Source: SXZD01 sp034680345 (GTDB lineage: Bacteria; Pseudomonadota; Gammaproteobacteria; Burkholderiales; Burkholderiaceae_B). From it: a stretch of 64,000 nucleotides of DNA. Numbering within the stretch: position 1 is the stretch's first letter; every line of letters begins with the position of its first letter. This document shows, in pieces, positions 44,615 to 53,833 of this stretch. Where the stretch lies: positions 124,001-188,000 of the forward strand of contig JAXISZ010000001.1 of the NCBI GenBank assembly GCA_034680345.1. Reading direction: 5' to 3'. Both the position numbers and the translations under genes were made by a program. The notes beneath the pieces were generated by a model, which was given only the letters and a program-made list of their open reading frames with translations, was not told the origin of the DNA and searched no databases.

Positions 44615-46222
44615 TTATTTAAAATCAATTGGTGCTTCAAAAGAATCTTCGGCTGGCACCATAATTTCAATATTATCTGTATTGACTGCTGCGGCTTTGT
44701 CCAAACTTCCAGTGACCAAACCAGGGAAAGCAATCACCACCGCAACCATAATACATTGGATAACCACATATGGCACCGCACCCCAATAAATCTGGGTTGT
44801 CTTAACCTCTTTGGGAGCAACCGATCGCAAATAAAACAACGCAAACCCAAATGGCGGATGCATGAAAGAGGTTTGCATATTAATACCGAGCAATACACCA
44901 AACCAAATCAAGTCAATCCCTAGTTTCTCAGCCACTGGGGCTAACAACGGTACAACAATAAAAGCCAATTCAAAGAAATCCAAGAAAAAGGCTAAACCAA
45001 AGATCAAGAGATTGACAACAATTAAGAAACCAATTTGTCCGCCTGGCAAATCAGCTAAAAGGTGTTCAACCCACTTGTGACCATCAACGCCATAAAAAGT
45101 TAAGGAAAAGACCCGAGCGCCCAACAGAATAAAAATAACAAAAGCAGTTAAGTTAGTGGTACTTTCCATCGCTTGCTTAAGTAACTTACCATCTAAACGC
45201 TTACGTGCTATGGCCATAATCAAAGCGCCTACGGCACCCATTGCACCACCCTCAGTTGGCGTAGCAATCCCTAAGAAAATGGTACCTAACACCAAAAAAA
45301 TCAAGGCTAAGGGAGGAATTAAAACAAATGTTACGCGCCTTGCCATGTTAGAAAGCAACTTAATCTTAAAGAGATTATCTACAACAGCAATCGAGAAGGC
45401 CACAGCCATACCCACGCACATAGACAAAACAATGGTTTCATCTGTTGGCATCTCTGCAGACGCTACAAAATTAGCATAATAAACAGAACAAGCCACTGAT
45501 ATTAAAGACAATACACCTAAAGAGCGCAGACCAGTGCTGCCATTTTCTTCACGGATAGTGCGGGCACTCAAGGGAATAGCCGGCACCCACTGGGGTTTAA
45601 AAATACTGACTAAAACGATAAAACCAACATAAAACAAAGTCAAAATTATCGCCGGAATAAATGCACCAGTGTACATATCACCCACTGAACGGCCCAACTG
45701 GTCAGCCATAATAATTAAAACCAAAGACGGAGGAATAATTTGGGCCAAAGTACCAGAAGCTGCAATAACACCACTGGAAATGCGATTGTCATATCCGTAA
45801 CGCATCATAATGGGTAAAGAAATAAGACCCATAGAAATTACAGAAGCAGCCACCACACCCGTAGTTGCTGCCAACATAGCCCCTACAAAAATAATGGCAT
45901 AAGCCAAACCACCACGAACAGGGCCAAATACTTGGCCAATCGTGTCAAGTAGGTCTTCGGCCATGCCACTGCGCTCCAAAATAAGCCCCATAAAGGTAAA
46001 AAATGGAATTGCAAGCAAGGTATCGTTGTTCATTGTCCCCCAAATACGATCCGGCAAAGCCTGAAACAACGATGGACTTAACAAACCCAATTCAATACCC
46101 AATAAACCAAATGCAATACCACAAGCACCTAAAGAAAACGCCACCGGAAAACCCAGCAACAAAAACAGCACCATACAAAAAAACATGATGGGCGCCATAT
46201 AAGCAATTAAAAAATCAACCAT
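44615..46222 (-). CDS. dctM: TRAP transporter large permease (DctM family)
   Basis: This is the large membrane subunit of a tripartite ATP-independent periplasmic transporter, driven by an ion gradient. I chose ATG 46222 (MVDFLIAYMAPIMFF) for the AAGGGGC site upstream, giving about 535 aa. It has 12 or more membrane segments and the family motifs PFFTFMGLILERSGMAEDLL and ATTGVVAASVISMGLISLPIMMRYGYD, and near the C-terminus MQTSFMHPPFGFALFYLRSVAP. It is longer than the ~430-aa DctM because of a central insertion around residues 215–300, as in the branch that serves TakP-like receptors. It lies ten bases after the small permease gene. Confidence 0.92.
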   Translation of the reverse strand: MVDFLIAYMAPIMFFCMVLFLLLGFPVAFSLGACGIAFGLLGIELGLLSPSLFQALPDRIWGTMNNDTLLAIPFFTFMGLILERSGMAEDLLDTIGQVFGPVRGGLAYAIIFVGAMLAATTGVVAASVISMGLISLPIMMRYGYDNRISSGVIAASGTLAQIIPPSLVLIIMADQLGRSVGDMYTGAFIPAIILTLFYVGFIVLVSIFKPQWVPAIPLSARTIREENGSTGLRSLGVLSLISVACSVYYANFVASAEMPTDETIVLSMCVGMAVAFSIAVVDNLFKIKLLSNMARRVTFVLIPPLALIFLVLGTIFLGIATPTEGGAMGAVGALIMAIARKRLDGKLLKQAMESTTNLTAFVIFILLGARVFSLTFYGVDGHKWVEHLLADLPGGQIGFLIVVNLLIFGLAFFLDFFELAFIVVPLLAPVAEKLGIDLIWFGVLLGINMQTSFMHPPFGFALFYLRSVAPKEVKTTQIYWGAVPYVVIQCIMVAVVIAFPGLVTGSLDKAAAVNTDNIEIMVPAEDSFEAPIDFK

Positions 46223-46232
46223 TTCTAGCCCC

Positions 46233-46832
46233 TTACGCTGCTTTTTGACTGGATTGCATACGACGAATTTCATTGGCCAACTCTTCTTCAGCCGACACTT
46301 CAGAAGTTGGTGCAACTACGCCATCAAAATTAATGCCTTTAACAACCGCAATGCGTTTAATAAGCTCTGAAAAACCTTGTGCTAATAGCATCACAAAGCC
46401 CATGGGCACTAACAAACGCGCCGGCCACAAAATTAAACCACCGGCATTATTTGACACTTCCCCACTGCGTAAGGATGTCATAAATACCGGCCAAGACATA
46501 TAGATAACCAATACACACAAGGGTGCCAAAAAAAAGATTAAACCAAATATATCAATCCAAGCTTGGCCCTTGATGCTAAAACGACTAGAAATAACGTCAA
46601 TACGAACGTGGCCATTTTTGGCCAAGGTGTGAGCACCACCCAACAAAAACACAGCCGAGAACAAATACCACTGCAACTCTAAAAACGCATTGGAACTGAT
46701 ATTAAAAAACTTCCGTACCAATGCATTTACAGCACTAACCAGCACGGCTACCAAGATTAGCCAAACTACCGATTGGCCAATTGATCGATTCATTCGATCA
46801 ATCATTTTTGAAATTTGCAACAATGGATTCAT
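46233..46832 (-). CDS. dctQ: TRAP transporter small permease (DctQ family)
   Basis: The 199-aa protein has four membrane segments (for example VVWLILVAVLVSAVNALVRKFF and WIDIFGLIFFLAPLCVLVIYMSW) and the motifs LELQWYLFSAVFLLGGAHTLAKNGHVRIDV. The latter is diagnostic of the small DctQ subunit of sequence-related TakQ-like transporters. The C-terminal 35 residues are charged and cytoplasmic. It lies between the receptor and large permease genes, in the order receptor–DctQ–DctM on minus. Confidence 0.92.
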   Translation of the reverse strand: MNPLLQISKMIDRMNRSIGQSVVWLILVAVLVSAVNALVRKFFNISSNAFLELQWYLFSAVFLLGGAHTLAKNGHVRIDVISSRFSIKGQAWIDIFGLIFFLAPLCVLVIYMSWPVFMTSLRSGEVSNNAGGLILWPARLLVPMGFVMLLAQGFSELIKRIAVVKGINFDGVVAPTSEVSAEEELANEIRRMQSSQKAA

Positions 46833-46876
46833 ACCGTTATGTCCCCAGACTGTGTTTAGCTTAAATGTGCTTAATT

Positions 46877-47971
46877 TTAAGATTTTTTAGCGCGAGTTGA
46901 TTGCATAAAGGCATCAAAGCGCCCTTCCGCAACAGCAAACCACTGCAACTGATCTTGCTGGAATTTCTTCCACTGATCATACACCTTTTTAAATTTTGCA
47001 TTTTTAGCAGCGGTTTCTTCGTACAATTCAAGCGCTGCTTTGTGAGCAGCAACTAAAACATCGTTAGGGAAAGCCTTCAGCTGTACGCCACTTCCCACTA
47101 GACGTTTTAATGCTTGAGGGTTACGCACATCGTACTTGGCTTGCATTTCGATGTGAGCCTCAGCACAAGCAGCTTCTAAAATGGCTTGATACGCAGGTGG
47201 TAAGCTTTCCCATTGCTTGACGTTAATCAACATAGAAACCTGCAAGCAACCCTCCCAAAAGCCTGGGTAATAGTAATTTTTTGCAACTTTCGCAAAGCCA
47301 AGTTTTTCATCATCAACAGGACCAATCCATTCAGCCGCATCAATTGTGCCCTTTTCTAGCGCAGGATAAATATCGCCACCTGGAATTTGTTGCGGCACCA
47401 CGCCCAACTTAGTCAACACTTGACCCGCAAACCCACCAATGCGCATTTTTAAGCCTTTTAAATCTTCCACAGATTTAATGTCTTTGCGGAACCAACCACC
47501 CATCTGCGCACCTGTATTGCCACAAGGAATATTGATGCAATTGTAGTCTTTAAAAAATTCGCGCATCAAGGCCATGCCACCACCTTCATTCATCCAAGCG
47601 CTTTGCTGACGGCTGTTCAAGCCAAAAGGCACTGCACCATCAAATGCAAAAGTTGGGTCTTTACCAACAAAGTAATAACTTGCTGTGTGGGCACATTCCA
47701 CAGTTCCATCTTTAACGGCATCCAAAACATTTAAACCAGGAACAATTTCGCCTGCGGCAAATACTTGAATTTGAAATTTTCCCCCTGTGGCAGCAGCCAC
47801 ACGCTTAGAAACCGCTTCTGCAGCACCATAAATGGTATCCAAGCTTTTTGGAAAGCTGGAGGACAAACGCCACTTAACAGCGGGCAAATCAGAAGCCAAA
47901 GCGCTTGTGGGAACAGCCAAGGCCCCCGCGGTTGCTGTTGCAGCAGATCTTAAAAAGGAACGACGCTCCAT
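46877..47971 (-). CDS. TRAP transporter substrate-binding protein, TakP-like (2-oxo acid type)
   Basis: The 364-aa periplasmic receptor starts with a twin-arginine-type signal MERRSFLRSAATATAG and ends its signal near ALAS. The mature part resembles Rhodobacter TakP, which binds pyruvate and other 2-oxo acids: WRLSSSFPKSLDTIYG, NTGAQMGGWFRKDIKS, LKGLKMRIGGFAGQVLTKLG, VPQQIPGGDIYPALEKGTIDAAEWIGP. TakP's residues for a cation and 2-oxo acid lie in these same stretches, so a similar ligand is inferred. It heads the TRAP operon; its promoter should lie in the 190 bases upstream. Confidence 0.9.
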   Translation of the reverse strand: MERRSFLRSAATATAGALAVPTSALASDLPAVKWRLSSSFPKSLDTIYGAAEAVSKRVAAATGGKFQIQVFAAGEIVPGLNVLDAVKDGTVECAHTASYYFVGKDPTFAFDGAVPFGLNSRQQSAWMNEGGGMALMREFFKDYNCINIPCGNTGAQMGGWFRKDIKSVEDLKGLKMRIGGFAGQVLTKLGVVPQQIPGGDIYPALEKGTIDAAEWIGPVDDEKLGFAKVAKNYYYPGFWEGCLQVSMLINVKQWESLPPAYQAILEAACAEAHIEMQAKYDVRNPQALKRLVGSGVQLKAFPNDVLVAAHKAALELYEETAAKNAKFKKVYDQWKKFQQDQLQWFAVAEGRFDAFMQSTRAKKS

Positions 47972-48161
47972 TTACACTCTCCTTATATTGGTAGATAGTT
48001 CAGCTGTTAGAAAGCATGGAGTTTCAACGAAAAAAAACTATGTTAGCAAGCTTGGAAAACCCTCAACCGAAAGAGTGATTCCCAAACAAAAAGCTCCAAA
48101 ACCAAGACTCAGAGTTAATTTTAACAATTTTTTATTTTTTTATTGAAATAAATATTCATAA

Positions 48162-48530
48162 TTAATTAGTTCCGTTCTGCAGAGCAAAAGCATCACTTAT
48201 GGCATCTTCTCGTGTGTACTCAACCCCAAAACCGACACTACTACGGATTACCCTAACGCTGAATAACTGATCACAATCAGACAAAGATTGCCATATATAC
48301 CGGGCAATGTTTTCAGATGTAGGCAAAGGCATTAAATTATTTAAATTAGAATGATCTAAGCGCTTGCGTATTTCTTCTAATTGTTCTGTCAAAACTTTTT
48401 CGGGCACTACATACCCATCTAAGGCTGGCCCATCAAACCAAACCTCAGCAATATAACTGTGTCCATGAATACCTGGCCAATCTGGCAAACAATGGGCCGC
48501 ATCAAAATTAAACTGTTTATACGCTTTCAT
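48162..48530 (-). CDS. queD: 6-carboxytetrahydropterin synthase homologue (QueD family), divergent active site
   Basis: QueD makes 6-carboxy-5,6,7,8-tetrahydropterin from dihydroneopterin triphosphate, first dedicated step of queuosine synthesis. The 122-aa protein keeps the three zinc histidines (His13, His22, His24 in AAHCLP and HGHSY) and the catalytic Asp59–His60 pair (RLDHSNLN). The catalytic cysteine four residues before HGH in E. coli QueD is Trp18 here; the only nearby cysteine is Cys14, next to the first zinc ligand. The C-terminal glutamate that holds the pterin ring is not evident (VRVIRSS instead). Its neighbour queE supports the queuosine role. A pterin enzyme with changed chemistry is an alternative. 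Confidence 0.75.
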   Translation of the reverse strand: MKAYKQFNFDAAHCLPDWPGIHGHSYIAEVWFDGPALDGYVVPEKVLTEQLEEIRKRLDHSNLNNLMPLPTSENIARYIWQSLSDCDQLFSVRVIRSSVGFGVEYTREDAISDAFALQNGTN

Positions 48531-48573
48531 ACAATACGGTGGTTATCTATACATTAAGTTAATTATTTAGTTA

Positions 48574-49203
48574 CTAAGGTAAGCCAAGCCATTTATGCGT
48601 CTGCAACCCAAGACGCCACTTAGGGTTTTGCTGGCAAAAAGCAATCGCTTTTTGCACATTGTCTTTCGCCAAAAGATTATCCATTGGCTGCACAAAAAAA
48701 TATTCGAAATCCCAACCCAACATTTCAATCCAATTTAAATGTTCTTGAGGAAAAACCACCTTGAGTTCATTCCCCCAAGTTTGCACCACCGGATTACCCG
48801 CTTTAGGACTGACACAAATCCAATCCACACCATCTGGCACAAGAATAGTTCCGTTGGTTTCAACCGCTATTTGAAACCCTTTAGTGTGCAATTCATCAAT
48901 TAAGGTTTCATCCAACTGAAGCAAAGGTTCTCCACCTGTCATAACCACATACCGGTGGTACAAGCCAGCCCCCCAAGCAACCTCAATTGCAGACGCTAAA
49001 GCGTGTGGCGAGTCGAATTTTCCGCCACCAGGTCCATCAGTTCCAATAAAATTGGTATCACAAAACTGGCATTTCGCTGTGGCTCGGCCTACTTCCCGGC
49101 CACTCCATAAATTACAACCAGAAAATCGACAAAACACCGCTGCGCGTCCGGCCCAAGCCCCTTCGCCTTGCAAGGTATAAAAAATTTCTTTAACGCTATA
49201 CAC
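48574..49203 (-). CDS. queE: 7-carboxy-7-deazaguanine synthase (radical SAM)
   Basis: QueE converts the QueD product into 7-carboxy-7-deazaguanine. The radical SAM cluster motif is C-x14-C-x2-C (CNLWSGREVGRATAKCQFC), the variant described for Burkholderia QueE, in place of CxxxCxxC. The N-terminus YSVKEIFYTLQGEGAWAGR and the segments VMTGGEPLLQLD and VETNGT are typical. I chose GTG 49203 because AAGGTAA lies eight bases upstream; upstream in-frame codons add only unlikely residues. The product is about 209 aa. It precedes queD by 43 bases on minus. Confidence 0.93.
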   Translation of the reverse strand: MYSVKEIFYTLQGEGAWAGRAAVFCRFSGCNLWSGREVGRATAKCQFCDTNFIGTDGPGGGKFDSPHALASAIEVAWGAGLYHRYVVMTGGEPLLQLDETLIDELHTKGFQIAVETNGTILVPDGVDWICVSPKAGNPVVQTWGNELKVVFPQEHLNWIEMLGWDFEYFFVQPMDNLLAKDNVQKAIAFCQQNPKWRLGLQTHKWLGLP

Positions 49204-49305
49204 AAAAAAATTTACCTTAAAAGTTCTACCCAAAAATGCAAGTCAATACAATTTATTGACACAACTTCACATTAAAGTGCATACCAAACAACAAACCAGT
49301 TATAA

Positions 49306-50586
49306 TCAGTCAAATGTCTGAAAAACACGGGCTGCAGCGGCAATGGTTTCATCAATCACGTCATCTGAATGCGTAACCGATACAAAACCCGCCTCAAAAG
49401 CCGATGGGGCTAAATACACCCCTTGTTGCAACATCGCATGAAAAAAACGCTTAAATGCATCAAGATTGCTAGCAGACACCTCAGACAATGTTCGTGGACA
49501 ATGCTCTGTAAAATACAAACCAAACATTCCACCGATACTGTCAGCACAAAAACTTATACCCGCACTTGCAGCCATGCGATTGAAACCATCAACCAATCTT
49601 TCCGTTTGACGGGTTAACTGCCGATAAAACCCAGGACGTTGCAACAATTTAAGCGTTGCCATACCAGCAGCCACGGCCACAGGATTACCCGATAAGGTTC
49701 CAGCCTGATACACCGGCCCCAGTGGCGCAACGCAAGCCATAATGTCTTTGCGACCACCAAAAGCACCAACAGGCAAACCACCGCCAATAATTTTCCCCAA
49801 AGTGGTTAAATCGGGCTGCACACCATAAATACCTTGAACCCCTTGTGGGCCAACACGAAAGCCAGTCATCACCTCATCAAAGATCAAAACCGAAGCATAC
49901 TGCGTACACAGCTGGCGTAACCGTGTTAAAAACTCATGTGACGGTTTAATCAAATTCATATTGCCAGCCACAGGCTCGACAATAACGCATGCAATTTCAT
50001 GACCCTGTGCGTCAAACAATTCTTGCGCCTGCTCTAAGCAGTTATATTCTAAAACCTTAGTGTGTTTTACAAAATCCGCTGGCACACCAGCCGATGTTGG
50101 GTGACCAAACGTTAACAAACCCGACCCCGCTTTAACCAATAAACTATCTGCATGGCCGTGGTAACACCCTTCAAATTTAACGACTGTATTGCGCCCGGTA
50201 AAACCTCGCGCTAAGCGAATCGCACTCATGGTGGCTTCAGTTCCACTAGTGACCAAACGCACTTGCTCCAATGACGGCAACATAGCGCACAGTGTTTCAG
50301 CCATTTCAATCTCTGCTTCGGTGGGCGCCCCAAAACTGAGCCCATGAACAGCAGATTGCTGCACAGCAGCCACCACTTCAGGGTGGGCATGGCCTAGAAC
50401 CGCAGGGCCCCAAGAACCAATATAATCAATGTAGCGTTTGTCATCGGCGTCCCAAACATAAGGGCCGCTGGCACGCTTAAAAAACCGTGGCGTACCACCC
50501 ACGGAACGAAAAGCACGCACAGGCGAATTCACTCCACCCGGAATACGGACCTGCGCCCTAGAAAATAAAATATCATTTTGACTCAT
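49306..50586 (-). CDS. hemL: glutamate-1-semialdehyde 2,1-aminomutase
   Basis: This PLP enzyme turns glutamate-1-semialdehyde into 5-aminolevulinate in the C5 haem pathway. The PLP lysine is in TLGKIIGGGLPVGAFGG. Other family blocks are PGGVNSPVRAFRSVGG, the segment VKFEGCYHGHADSLLVKAGSG, and VIFDEVMTGFRVG. The 426-aa length is normal, with the start at ATG 50586. In many Burkholderiales hemL lies near thiD and rubredoxin genes, as it does here. Confidence 0.96.
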   Translation of the reverse strand: MSQNDILFSRAQVRIPGGVNSPVRAFRSVGGTPRFFKRASGPYVWDADDKRYIDYIGSWGPAVLGHAHPEVVAAVQQSAVHGLSFGAPTEAEIEMAETLCAMLPSLEQVRLVTSGTEATMSAIRLARGFTGRNTVVKFEGCYHGHADSLLVKAGSGLLTFGHPTSAGVPADFVKHTKVLEYNCLEQAQELFDAQGHEIACVIVEPVAGNMNLIKPSHEFLTRLRQLCTQYASVLIFDEVMTGFRVGPQGVQGIYGVQPDLTTLGKIIGGGLPVGAFGGRKDIMACVAPLGPVYQAGTLSGNPVAVAAGMATLKLLQRPGFYRQLTRQTERLVDGFNRMAASAGISFCADSIGGMFGLYFTEHCPRTLSEVSASNLDAFKRFFHAMLQQGVYLAPSAFEAGFVSVTHSDDVIDETIAAAARVFQTFD

Positions 50587-50741
50587 AAATTTATATCGAT
50601 CACGTATTAATATTAATATTCTAAAATCAATAACTTAAAGCAAATTTTATACATAAAAATCCACCAATAAACCCCCAAAAACCAACAATAACACACTCAT
50701 AAATCGCTCATCAAACAACCAATGAGCTGATTGATTTTTCT

Positions 50742-51440
50742 TTATACATTGCCTTTTTGCCTTTGAAAAACCCCTTCAGCAAAATGGCACTGCAAACGCT
50801 TGGCTTGTTTTAAAGTAAATTCTGGGTCAGGCGTATCACCAAATAAGCTTGAAACCACAGCTGCCGCCACAGCACCTGCACAACTAACATTGGCTATATT
50901 TTGCACACCAATACCGCCAATACCCACAACAGGAAGGGGCAACAAAGACACTGCCTGTTCAATCAAACCCAAAGGTGCTATTTTAGCTTGCGGTTTGGTA
51001 CTAGAAGAAAACAAAGCACCAAAAGCCAGGTATGACGCCCCTTGAACGGCTGCGGTTTTTGCATATTCTAAATTGCCATAACATGACGCCCCTAAAACCG
51101 CCTGAACACCGAGCTGAATTCGAGCTTGATATAAATCAAGATCATCTTTACCCAAATGACAACCCGCTGGCTGATAACCTTCAGAAAAAAGCATTTGATA
51201 CAAAGCCACAGAATCGTTAATCACCAAATGTGCGCCGTATCGCTGCACCAAGGATGCTAAACAACAAGCGTACAATTTACGCTGTTCATCTGAACGAGAC
51301 TTATCCCGGTATTGCACCCAAGAAATACCTACACTTAACGCTGCCTCAACACTCTCTAATAAAGCAGTTAATGGCCAAGCGCAAGGTGTTACAGCATAAA
51401 CTCCTGAAATCAAAGAACTGTCCTTGTCTTGCTTTTGCAT
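50742..51440 (-). CDS. thiE: thiamine-phosphate synthase
   Basis: ThiE joins HMP diphosphate and thiazole phosphate to thiamine phosphate. The 232-aa protein shows the TIM-barrel family's motifs WVQYRDKSRSDEQR, HLVINDSVALY, GCHLGKDDL, YLAFGALFSSSTKP and PVVGIGGIGVQN. The N-terminus is about 20 residues longer than in E. coli. It lies between hemL and thiD on minus, 95 bases after the thiD stop. Confidence 0.92.
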   Translation of the reverse strand: MQKQDKDSSLISGVYAVTPCAWPLTALLESVEAALSVGISWVQYRDKSRSDEQRKLYACCLASLVQRYGAHLVINDSVALYQMLFSEGYQPAGCHLGKDDLDLYQARIQLGVQAVLGASCYGNLEYAKTAAVQGASYLAFGALFSSSTKPQAKIAPLGLIEQAVSLLPLPVVGIGGIGVQNIANVSCAGAVAAAVVSSLFGDTPDPEFTLKQAKRLQCHFAEGVFQRQKGNV

Positions 51441-51535
51441 AAAAACAATTACCCATTTTTAACAAAAATAGCACTTTCGGTTTCCCACCATAGCACCCTA
51501 TAGCAACCGAGGTACTTCATAGTACTTTTAAGTTG

Positions 51536-52372
51536 CTATGAAAACTGCATCATCCAACCCAAATTACGATCAGGAATCGCTTGCCCCTTACCTAGCATCT
51601 GGGCATACTGCAAAGTGCTATGGGTATACTGCAAAGCGAAATCAACCGCCTGAACTAAGGGCAAGCCCAAAGCCAAACAAGCTGCCAAACTAGAGGCCAA
51701 AGTACAACCAGACCCATGATACTGCCCAGGTAAACGCGCACAATCAAAGCGATGCAGTTCGCCTGCCGAACAATACAATCGATTACTAACGACTGCACCA
51801 GTGCTTTCATCGTGAGTACCTGTCAATAAAATTGACCCAACCCCATAGTCAAATAAACACCGCAAAGCGTCTTGTACATGACTTTTCCCAGACAAGCGTA
51901 ACAATTCAGGTACATTTGGCGTTAAAACCGCAATCTGTGGCAGTAAATCAGTAAGATAATGCTCAATAAAACCCGTTTGGGTCAAACTGTCACCACGACC
52001 TGTGGCCAAAACAGGATCAGCAACCAGCGGAATGTGCGGATAATCGGCAGCCATTTTTGCTACCCACTGCACAGCCCAAGAAGAGCACAATGCGCCAGCT
52101 TTAAAAGCATTAAACTGAAAATCAGCCGAAAGCGGTGCGGTCTGTTGCTGTAATTGAAACAATGAACATGCTTCAAAATAATATGAACCGCAGGTATCTT
52201 GCGCTGTTAGGCCAGTAGCCACCGTTAAAGGATGCACACCGATTGCTGATATTGCTAGAATATCAGCCTGCAAACCTGCGCCACAGGTGGGGTCAGATGC
52301 TGAAAAAGACAATACCACTGGCTTTTTTTCGGTTACAACCCCAATAGGCTGAATCCGTTTTTTACTCATCAC
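51536..52372 (-). CDS. thiD: hydroxymethylpyrimidine/phosphomethylpyrimidine kinase
   Basis: ThiD phosphorylates HMP and HMP phosphate to supply ThiE. The 278-aa protein shows the ribokinase-like motifs SFSASDPTCGAGLQADI near the N-terminus and a C-terminal anion-hole stretch LPGQYHGSGCTLASSLAA with the catalytic position in GSGC. It also has PLVADPVLATGRGDSL and VLTPNVPELLRL. It is transcribed divergently from the rubredoxin gene with 100 bases between starts. Confidence 0.92.
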   Translation of the reverse strand: MMSKKRIQPIGVVTEKKPVVLSFSASDPTCGAGLQADILAISAIGVHPLTVATGLTAQDTCGSYYFEACSLFQLQQQTAPLSADFQFNAFKAGALCSSWAVQWVAKMAADYPHIPLVADPVLATGRGDSLTQTGFIEHYLTDLLPQIAVLTPNVPELLRLSGKSHVQDALRCLFDYGVGSILLTGTHDESTGAVVSNRLYCSAGELHRFDCARLPGQYHGSGCTLASSLAACLALGLPLVQAVDFALQYTHSTLQYAQMLGKGQAIPDRNLGWMMQFS

Positions 52373-52472
52373 GAAACAAGCATTTAAAGGCTAAAAACGG
52401 TATTATGGCGCATTATATAAATAATTAATTTGATTTATTTCAAATATTTCTTATTCACAAGGATTGATTTTA

Positions 52473-52637
52473 ATGAAAACGTATATTTGTCTAATCTGCG
52501 GTTGGATTTACGATGAAGCCCAAGGTACCCCAGAAGAAGGCATAGCACCAGGCACGCGCTGGGAAGATGTTCCTGTCAACTGGGGATGCCCAGAATGCGG
52601 TGCACGCAAAGAAGACTTTGAAATGGTTGAAATTTAA
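52473..52637 (+). CDS. rubredoxin
   Basis: This 54-residue protein holds two iron-binding CxxCG knuckles (CLICGWIYDEA near residue 6 and CPECGARKEDF near residue 39). The spacing and the hydrophobic core residues WIYD and WEDVP are typical of rubredoxin. It carries single electrons in the cytoplasm. The ATG at 52473 has AAGGA about ten bases upstream. It lies between thiD (divergent) and thiS (same strand, 58 bases downstream); a rubredoxin beside thiD and hemL recurs in Burkholderiales. Confidence 0.95.
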   Translation: MKTYICLICGWIYDEAQGTPEEGIAPGTRWEDVPVNWGCPECGARKEDFEMVEI

Positions 52638-52695
52638 CGATTTGGACAGTAAACCACAAAACCAGTAAAACCAGCAAAACGCCAACGGCAACACA

Positions 52696-52896
52696 ATGAA
52701 AGTTTATGTAAACGCAGAACAGCAAGAATTAAAACCAAGCTCCAGCCTTGCAGACTTAATTCAAACACTTGGCTTACAAAACAAACGGATTGCTGTAGAA
52801 CGCAACCAAACTATTGTTCCTAAAAGCCTGTACAACAGCACCATGCTGTCTGAAGGCGACCAACTGGAAATTGTTATAGCGGTTGGGGGTGGTTAA
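52696..52896 (+). CDS. thiS: sulfur carrier protein ThiS
   Basis: ThiS is the ubiquitin-like sulfur carrier for thiazole formation. It is 66 aa and ends in the required Gly-Gly (IAVGGG), which becomes the thiocarboxylate. The N-terminal MKVYVNAEQQEL and the segment IAVERNQTIVPKSLY fit the family. thiG follows 100 bases downstream. Confidence 0.93.
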   Translation: MKVYVNAEQQELKPSSSLADLIQTLGLQNKRIAVERNQTIVPKSLYNSTMLSEGDQLEIVIAVGGG

Positions 52897-52996
52897 TTCT
52901 CGGCGGTTAACGCTGACAACACCAACAACCTACTGAAATGCAATGCACCCACATTTACGCACAAAAACCGCGCTGCCCACATTAAAGGAAATGTTC

Positions 52997-53833
52997 ATGA
53001 AAAGCATGACCAATGCAGATAAAAACGGCATTAAAGACGACTCATGGACCATTGGCCAACGTACCTTTACTAGCCGTTTATTAATTGGAACAGGTAAATA
53101 CTCCAATTTAGAACAAACGCAGGCAGCCATTTTTGCCAGTGGTGCTGAAATTGTCACCGTAGCAATTCGTCGAACAAACATTGGCCAAAACCCAAACGAG
53201 CCCAGTTTACTAGACATATTACCGGTATCACAATTCACCTATTTACCCAACAGCGCTGGCTGCTATACTGCTGAAGACGCTGTTCGCACTCTAAGGTTAG
53301 CACGAGAATTACTAGATGACCACCGTTTAGTAAAACTCGAAGTTTTGGGCGACCCCAATAACCTGTACCCAGACATGACTGAAACCTTCAAAGCATCTGA
53401 AATACTAATTAAGGAAGGCTTTGATGTAATGGTTTACTGCAACGACGACCCGATTGCAGCCAGAAAGCTTGAAAACATGGGCTGTGCTGCAATTATGCCA
53501 TTGGCGTCCTTAATTGGTTCTGGCATGGGTATTCTCAACCCTTGGAATATTCAACTTATACTGGAAAGGGCAAACATACCTGTAATCGTAGACGCGGGTA
53601 TCGGTACAGCCTCCGACGCAAGCATTGCCATGGAATTGGGTTGCACGGGTGTGTTAATGAACACCGCTGTGGCCAAAGCTGCTAACCCTGTTTTAATGGG
53701 CCAAGCCATGAAACTGGGGGTAGAATCGGGCCGACTGGCATGGCTTGCAGGCAGAATGCCTAAAAAACTCTACAGCGCTACCCCATCATCACCCACAACA
53801 GGCATTATTGCCCAAACCCAGCCCTTAACATGA
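52997..53833 (+). CDS. thiG: thiazole synthase ThiG
   Basis: ThiG forms the thiazole ring from deoxyxylulose phosphate, dehydroglycine and ThiS thiocarboxylate. The start is taken at ATG 52997 because AAAGGAA lies just six bases upstream; earlier in-frame codons lack this. The product is about 278 aa with the motifs SRLLIGTGKYSN, LLPNSAGCYTAEDAVRTLRLARE-type block (TYLPNSAGCYTAEDAV), the Schiff-base lysine region LVKLEVLGD, and VIVDAGIGTASDASIAMELG. The stop overlaps the trmB start by four bases (ATGA). ThiO/ThiH and ThiF are not in the window. Confidence 0.93.
   Translation: MKSMTNADKNGIKDDSWTIGQRTFTSRLLIGTGKYSNLEQTQAAIFASGAEIVTVAIRRTNIGQNPNEPSLLDILPVSQFTYLPNSAGCYTAEDAVRTLRLARELLDDHRLVKLEVLGDPNNLYPDMTETFKASEILIKEGFDVMVYCNDDPIAARKLENMGCAAIMPLASLIGSGMGILNPWNIQLILERANIPVIVDAGIGTASDASIAMELGCTGVLMNTAVAKAANPVLMGQAMKLGVESGRLAWLAGRMPKKLYSATPSSPTTGIIAQTQPLT

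Noticed and set aside
52373..52695. TPP riboswitch upstream of thi genes
   Set aside because: The conserved thi-box sequence (CUGAGA and similar) is not seen in the gaps upstream of thiD, thiS or thiE.
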